The notes below the pieces were generated by a model, which made no database searches, was not told where the DNA came from, and saw only the letters and a program-made list of their open reading frames with translations. Source: Streptomyces marincola (GTDB taxonomy: Bacteria > Actinomycetota > Actinomycetes > Streptomycetales > Streptomycetaceae). From it: 64,000 bases of DNA. Location: the NCBI RefSeq assembly GCF_020410765.1, contig NZ_CP084541.1:4297001-4361000 (forward strand), written 5' to 3'. Shown here piece by piece: positions 60,740-64,000 of this stretch (within the stretch, counting starts at the first letter, position 1; each line of letters begins with the position of its first letter). The position numbers and the translations under genes are program-made.

Positions 60740-61399
60740 GTGCTGCTGCTCGCCCTCGACACCGCAACCCCGGCCGTCACCGTCGCGCTGCACGACGGGA
60801 CCGGAACGCTCGCCGCGTCCGACGAGACCGACGCCCGCAGACACGGGGAGCTGCTGCTGCCCGCCGTCGACCGGGTGCTGACGGCCGCGGGCCGCGGCCT
60901 CGCGGAGGTGACGGACCTGGTGGTCGGCACAGGCCCCGGGCCCTACACCGGGCTGCGGGTGGGCCTGGCCACCGCGGCGGCGCTCGGCGCCGCGCGCGGG
61001 CTGCCGGTGCACGGGCTGTGCACGCTGGACGGCATCGCCTGGGCCACCGGGCTGAGCGAGCCGTTCGTCGTGGCCACCGACGCCCGGCGCAAAGAGGTCT
61101 ACTGGGCGCGCTACGCCGACGCCCGCACGCGCGTCGAGGGCCCGGCCGTCGACCGGCCGGCCGACATCGCCGACCGGGTGGCCGGGCTGCCGGCCGTGGG
61201 CGCGGGCGCGCTGCTGTACCCGGACGCGTTCTCCGAGGTGCGCGCCGACCTGCCGCGGCACGCCTCGGCGGGCGCGCTGGCCGGCCTGGCGGCCGCCCTG
61301 CTGGCGGCGGGTGAGCCGCTCCAGCCGCCGGTGCCGCGCTACCTGCGCCGCCCGGACGCGCGGGTGCCGGCCGGGTACAAGGCGGTCACGCGCCCGTGA
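60740..61399 (+). CDS. tsaB: tRNA t6A biosynthesis protein TsaB
   Basis: TsaB is the non-catalytic ASKHA-fold partner of TsaD. The 219 residues start at GTG 60740 (VLLLALDTATPAVTVALHDG). TTG 60731 is an alternative, but TAGGCT ends eight bases before the GTG, which fits a leaderless mRNA starting there. Motifs are VVGTGPGPYTGLRVGLATAA and FVVATDARRKEVYWARYADA. The stop overlaps rimI. Confidence 0.95.
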   Translation: MLLLALDTATPAVTVALHDGTGTLAASDETDARRHGELLLPAVDRVLTAAGRGLAEVTDLVVGTGPGPYTGLRVGLATAAALGAARGLPVHGLCTLDGIAWATGLSEPFVVATDARRKEVYWARYADARTRVEGPAVDRPADIADRVAGLPAVGAGALLYPDAFSEVRADLPRHASAGALAGLAAALLAAGEPLQPPVPRYLRRPDARVPAGYKAVTRP

Positions 61400-61962
61400 A
61401 CGGCGGTCACGCGCCCGCGCACGGCGGGGACGGTGCCGGCGCGCTCCGCGAGATGCGCTGGTGGGACATCCCGGGGGTGCTCGCGCTCGAACGGGAGCTG
61501 TTCCCCGACGACGCCTGGTCGGAGGCCACCTACTGGTCCGAGCTCGCCCTGGCCCGGGGCCCGGGTCGGCGGCGCCACTACCTCGTGGCCGAGGCGGCGG
61601 GCGGCACGCTCGCCGGGTACGCGGGCCTGGGCGTGGCCGGCGGCACCGGCGAGGTGATGACCATCGGCGTCACCGGCGGCCACCAGGGCGCCGGTCTCGG
61701 CGGCCGGCTGCTCGGCGCGCTGCTCGACGCGGCGGCCGGCCCGTTCGCCTGCCACGAGGTGATGCTGGAGGTCAGGGTCGACAACGAGCGCGCCCGGCGG
61801 CTGTACCGGCGCTTCGGGTTCGCGCGGGTCGGCGTCCGCCGCGGCTACTACCAGCCGGGGAACCACGACGCGCTGGTCATGCGGCGCGCCCTGCCGCCCG
61901 GCGGGTCCCGTACCCCGGTACACAGCGAAGGAACGGAAGGGGGAGCGGGCGAGGATGGCTGA
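61396..61962 (+). CDS. rimI: ribosomal-protein-alanine N-acetyltransferase RimI-like (GNAT)
   Basis: RimI acetylates the N terminus of S18 in E. coli; targets elsewhere may be broader. The 188 residues have the GNAT acetyl-CoA loop HQGAGLGGRLLGALLDAAAG and VRVDNERARRLYRRFGFARV, then RRGYYQPGNHDALVMRR. The start is GTG 61396 (GTGA overlap). It lies between tsaB and tsaD, as in many bacteria. The last 25 residues are a variable tail. Confidence 0.93.
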   Translation: MNGGHAPAHGGDGAGALREMRWWDIPGVLALERELFPDDAWSEATYWSELALARGPGRRRHYLVAEAAGGTLAGYAGLGVAGGTGEVMTIGVTGGHQGAGLGGRLLGALLDAAAGPFACHEVMLEVRVDNERARRLYRRFGFARVGVRRGYYQPGNHDALVMRRALPPGGSRTPVHSEGTEGGAGEDG

Positions 61963-63010
61963 CGAACCGCTCGTGCTCGGCATCGAGACGTCCTGCGACG
62001 AGACGGGCGTGGGCATCGTCCGGGGGCACACGCTCCTGGCCGACGCCGTCGCGTCCAGCGTGGACGACCACGCGCGCTACGGGGGCGTGGTGCCCGAGAT
62101 CGCCAGCAGGGCGCACCTGGAGGCGATGGTTCCCACGATCGAACGGGCCCTGGCGCGGGCGGGCGTGAGCGCGCGCGACCTCGACGCCGTCGCGGTCACC
62201 GCGGGGCCCGGGCTCGCGGGCGCGCTGCTGGTCGGGGTCTCGGCGGCCAAGGCGTACGCCTACGCGCTGGGCAAGCCGCTGTACGGCGTCAACCACCTGG
62301 CCTCGCACGTGTGCGTCGACCAGCTGGAGCACGGGCCGCTGCCGCAGCCCGTGATGGCGCTGCTGGTCTCGGGCGGCCACTCCTCGCTGCTGCTCTCCCC
62401 GGACATCACCTCGGACGTGCGACCGCTCGGGGCGACGATCGACGACGCGGCGGGTGAGGCGTTCGACAAGGTGGCCCGCGTGCTCGGGCTCGGTTTCCCC
62501 GGCGGCCCGGTCATCGACCGGCTCGCGCGCGAGGGCGACCGGGACGCGGTGCGCTTCCCGCGCGGCCTCACCGGGCCGAGGGACGCGCCCTACGACTTCT
62601 CGTTCTCCGGGTTGAAGACGGCCGTGGCGCGCTGGGTCGAGGCGCGGCGCGCGGCGGGCGAGGACGTGCCGGTGGCCGACGTTGCCGCGTCGTTCCAGGA
62701 GGCCGTCACGGACGTGCTGACGCGCAAGGCCGTGCGCGCCTGCCGCGAGCAGGGCGTGGACCACCTGATGATCGGCGGCGGCGTCGCCGCGAACTCCCGG
62801 CTGCGCGCGATGGCCGAGGAACGGTGCGCCGCGGCCGGCATCACGCTGCGGGTGCCGCGCCCCGGCCTGTGCACCGACAACGGCGCGATGGTCGCGGCGC
62901 TCGGTGCCGAGATGGTCGCCCGGGGGCGTGCGCCCTCGGCGCTCGGCCTGCCGGCCGACTCCTCGCTCCCGGTGACCGAGCCGCACGTGCCGGCGGTGGG
63001 CCACCGGTGA
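61955..63010 (+). CDS. tsaD: tRNA N6-adenosine threonylcarbamoyltransferase TsaD
   Basis: TsaD performs the transfer of threonylcarbamoyl from its adenylate to A37. The 351 residues have LGIETSCDETGVGIVRG, metal-binding histidines in VNHLASHVCVDQ, LVSGGHSSLLL, DDAAGEAFDKVARVLGLGFP, LMIGGGVAANSRLRAM, and the second metal ligand Asp in LCTDNGAMVAALG. ATG 61955 overlaps rimI by eight bases. Confidence 0.98.
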   Translation: MADEPLVLGIETSCDETGVGIVRGHTLLADAVASSVDDHARYGGVVPEIASRAHLEAMVPTIERALARAGVSARDLDAVAVTAGPGLAGALLVGVSAAKAYAYALGKPLYGVNHLASHVCVDQLEHGPLPQPVMALLVSGGHSSLLLSPDITSDVRPLGATIDDAAGEAFDKVARVLGLGFPGGPVIDRLAREGDRDAVRFPRGLTGPRDAPYDFSFSGLKTAVARWVEARRAAGEDVPVADVAASFQEAVTDVLTRKAVRACREQGVDHLMIGGGVAANSRLRAMAEERCAAAGITLRVPRPGLCTDNGAMVAALGAEMVARGRAPSALGLPADSSLPVTEPHVPAVGHR

Positions 63011-63264
63011 CCGTCACGCTGATGTGGGAGGCCAGGGCGGCGCGGGGGCGCGGCGCCGACCTGCTGGCGTGGGCGCGCGCGCAGCCGCTGGTGCCGGGGC
63101 CCGAGCGCCGGGAGACGTTCGTGGCGCCGGGCGACCGGGTGCTGGTGATCACGTGGTGGCCCGCGGAGCCCGGGGCCGCGGACCCGCCGGAGCTGCCCGA
63201 CCCGCCGGCGGAGCTGCTGCACCGGCCGGTGCACCGCTGGCGGTTCACGCGCGTGCCGGACTGA
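63007..63264 (+). CDS. small conserved protein downstream of tsaD, unknown function
   Basis: The 85-residue soluble protein starts at GTG 63007 (MTVTLMWEARAARGRGADLL) overlapping the tsaD stop. GDRVLVITWWPAEPG and LLHRPVHRWRFTRVPD give an alpha/beta ferredoxin-like impression. I recall similar small genes after tsaD in streptomycetes but no function. Confidence 0.7.
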   Translation: MTVTLMWEARAARGRGADLLAWARAQPLVPGPERRETFVAPGDRVLVITWWPAEPGAADPPELPDPPAELLHRPVHRWRFTRVPD

Positions 63265-63303
63265 CCGGGCGCGCCCGCCTTCTCGCGGCGCGCGCCCGCG
63301 TTC

Positions 63304-63999
63304 TCAGGGCGCGGGCCGCCCGATCAGCGCGGTGGGCGCGTCCGCGACCCGGGTGAGGAACACCGTGGCGGCGGCGGGCCCGCGCGGTTTCAGGCGCGTG
63401 CGCAGCTCCTCGGGGGTGACCGCGAACCCGCGCTTCTTGACGGTCAGGTTCCCGACCTCGCGCTCGCGCAGATACGCCCGCAGCCGTTTCAGGTTGAACG
63501 GCATGACGTCGGTGATCTCGTAGGCCGTCGCGAACGGCATGGGGCGCAGCGCGTCGGCCGTCACGTAGGCGATCCGCGGGTCGAGGAGCCGGCCCTCGAC
63601 CCGTTCCGCGACATCCGCGACCAGGCCCGCCCTGATGACGGCGCCGTCCGGCTCGTAGAGGTAGCGGCCCGGCGCGCCCGCCGGGGCCGGCCGCGCGGTC
63701 CCGGTCATGGAGTGGCCGCCGGGCAGGAGGGTGGCGCGGCGGGGGGCGGCGGGCTCCGCGCCGAACCACAGCACGGCCTCCTTGACCTCGCCGCGGTGCG
63801 AGACCCACTCCGCCTCCGCGCCGCCGGGCACGGCCTCGTGCGGCACGCCGGGCGCGACCTTCAGGGCGGCGTGCGGCACGCGGGAGGCGAGGCCGACGGC
63901 CCAGGAGAGCGGGGGCGCGTACGCCTCGGGGTCGAAGACCCGGCCGCCGCCGGTCCTGCGGCGCGCGGGGTCGACGAACGCGCCGTCGCAGCCGGAGAC
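63304..63999 (-). CDS. class I SAM-dependent methyltransferase with THUMP-like C-terminal domain, partial
   Basis: The gene enters from the right edge; 231 C-terminal codons plus the stop are visible. The visible part starts VSGCDGAFVDPARRRTGGGR, in which FVDPARR looks like the catalytic [ND]-P-P-like motif of a methyltransferase. FDPEAYAPPLSW and HRGEVKEAVLWFG follow, and the end is a THUMP-like domain (ADALRPMPFATAYEITDVMP, NLTVKKRGFAVTPEELRTRL). The internal GTG at 63879 is not the real start, because the frame is open and family-like beyond it. The target is probably RNA, but this is inferred. Confidence 0.75.
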   Translation of the reverse strand, partial: VSGCDGAFVDPARRRTGGGRVFDPEAYAPPLSWAVGLASRVPHAALKVAPGVPHEAVPGGAEAEWVSHRGEVKEAVLWFGAEPAAPRRATLLPGGHSMTGTARPAPAGAPGRYLYEPDGAVIRAGLVADVAERVEGRLLDPRIAYVTADALRPMPFATAYEITDVMPFNLKRLRAYLREREVGNLTVKKRGFAVTPEELRTRLKPRGPAAATVFLTRVADAPTALIGRPAP

Positions 64000-64000
64000 G

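Overview
The window is about 72% G+C. It uses GTG and TTG starts freely, overlaps neighbouring genes by ATGA, GTGA or TGATG junctions, and carries many leaderless promoters. Gene order and protein sequences match the core chromosome of a Streptomyces or very close relative: murB, add, aspartate aminotransferase, tRNA-Trp, secE-nusG, rplKA, rplJL, rpoBC, the str operon, the S10, spc and alpha operons, rplM-rpsI-glmM, coaA, acpS, nnr, alr, tsaE, tsaB, rimI, tsaD. I see no insertion sequence, phage gene, CRISPR array or rRNA.

Layout. Positions 1-3500 hold a dehydratase tail and murB (+), facing add and an aspartate aminotransferase (-). Positions 3588-21482 hold tRNA-Trp, secE, nusG, rplK, rplA, a lipoprotein gene, rplJ and rplL behind an L10-type leader RNA, rpoB, rpoC, and the str operon rpsL-rpsG-fusA-tuf. 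Positions 21494-29203 form an accessory island between tuf and rpsJ. It contains a DUF485 protein with a sodium/solute symporter, a leaderless DUF5954-like gene, and a soluble LytS-type kinase with a LytTR regulator beside a second small membrane protein and symporter. Positions 29286-46287 hold S10-spc-secY-adk-map-infA-rpmJ-alpha, ending with rpoA and rplQ. Positions 46332-50690 hold a Uma2 nuclease-fold gene, truA, an unknown membrane protein and an ABC-F ATPase. Positions 50704-64000 hold rplM-rpsI, glmM, coaA, a degenerate glmS-like domain, acpS, nnr, alr, a hydrolase, the t6A genes tsaE/tsaB/tsaD with rimI, a probable inactive L,D-transpeptidase-fold protein, and a partial SAM methyltransferase.

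Functionally, most genes make the ribosome, RNA polymerase, elongation factors, Sec translocon and t6A-modified tRNA. Cell-wall precursor genes (murB, glmM, alr) and cofactor genes (coaA, acpS, nnr) are interspersed. The least explained elements are: an identical 25-bp hairpin element in the rpsL and rpsJ leaders; a perfect 54-bp palindrome behind the first symporter; the single-domain glmS-like gene lacking key residues; the transpeptidase-like protein with the catalytic Cys replaced by Ala; the two symporter modules; and a triple 21-bp repeat carrying the stop codons of two convergent genes. Promoter calls are pattern matches to -35/-10 hexamers, made by eye.
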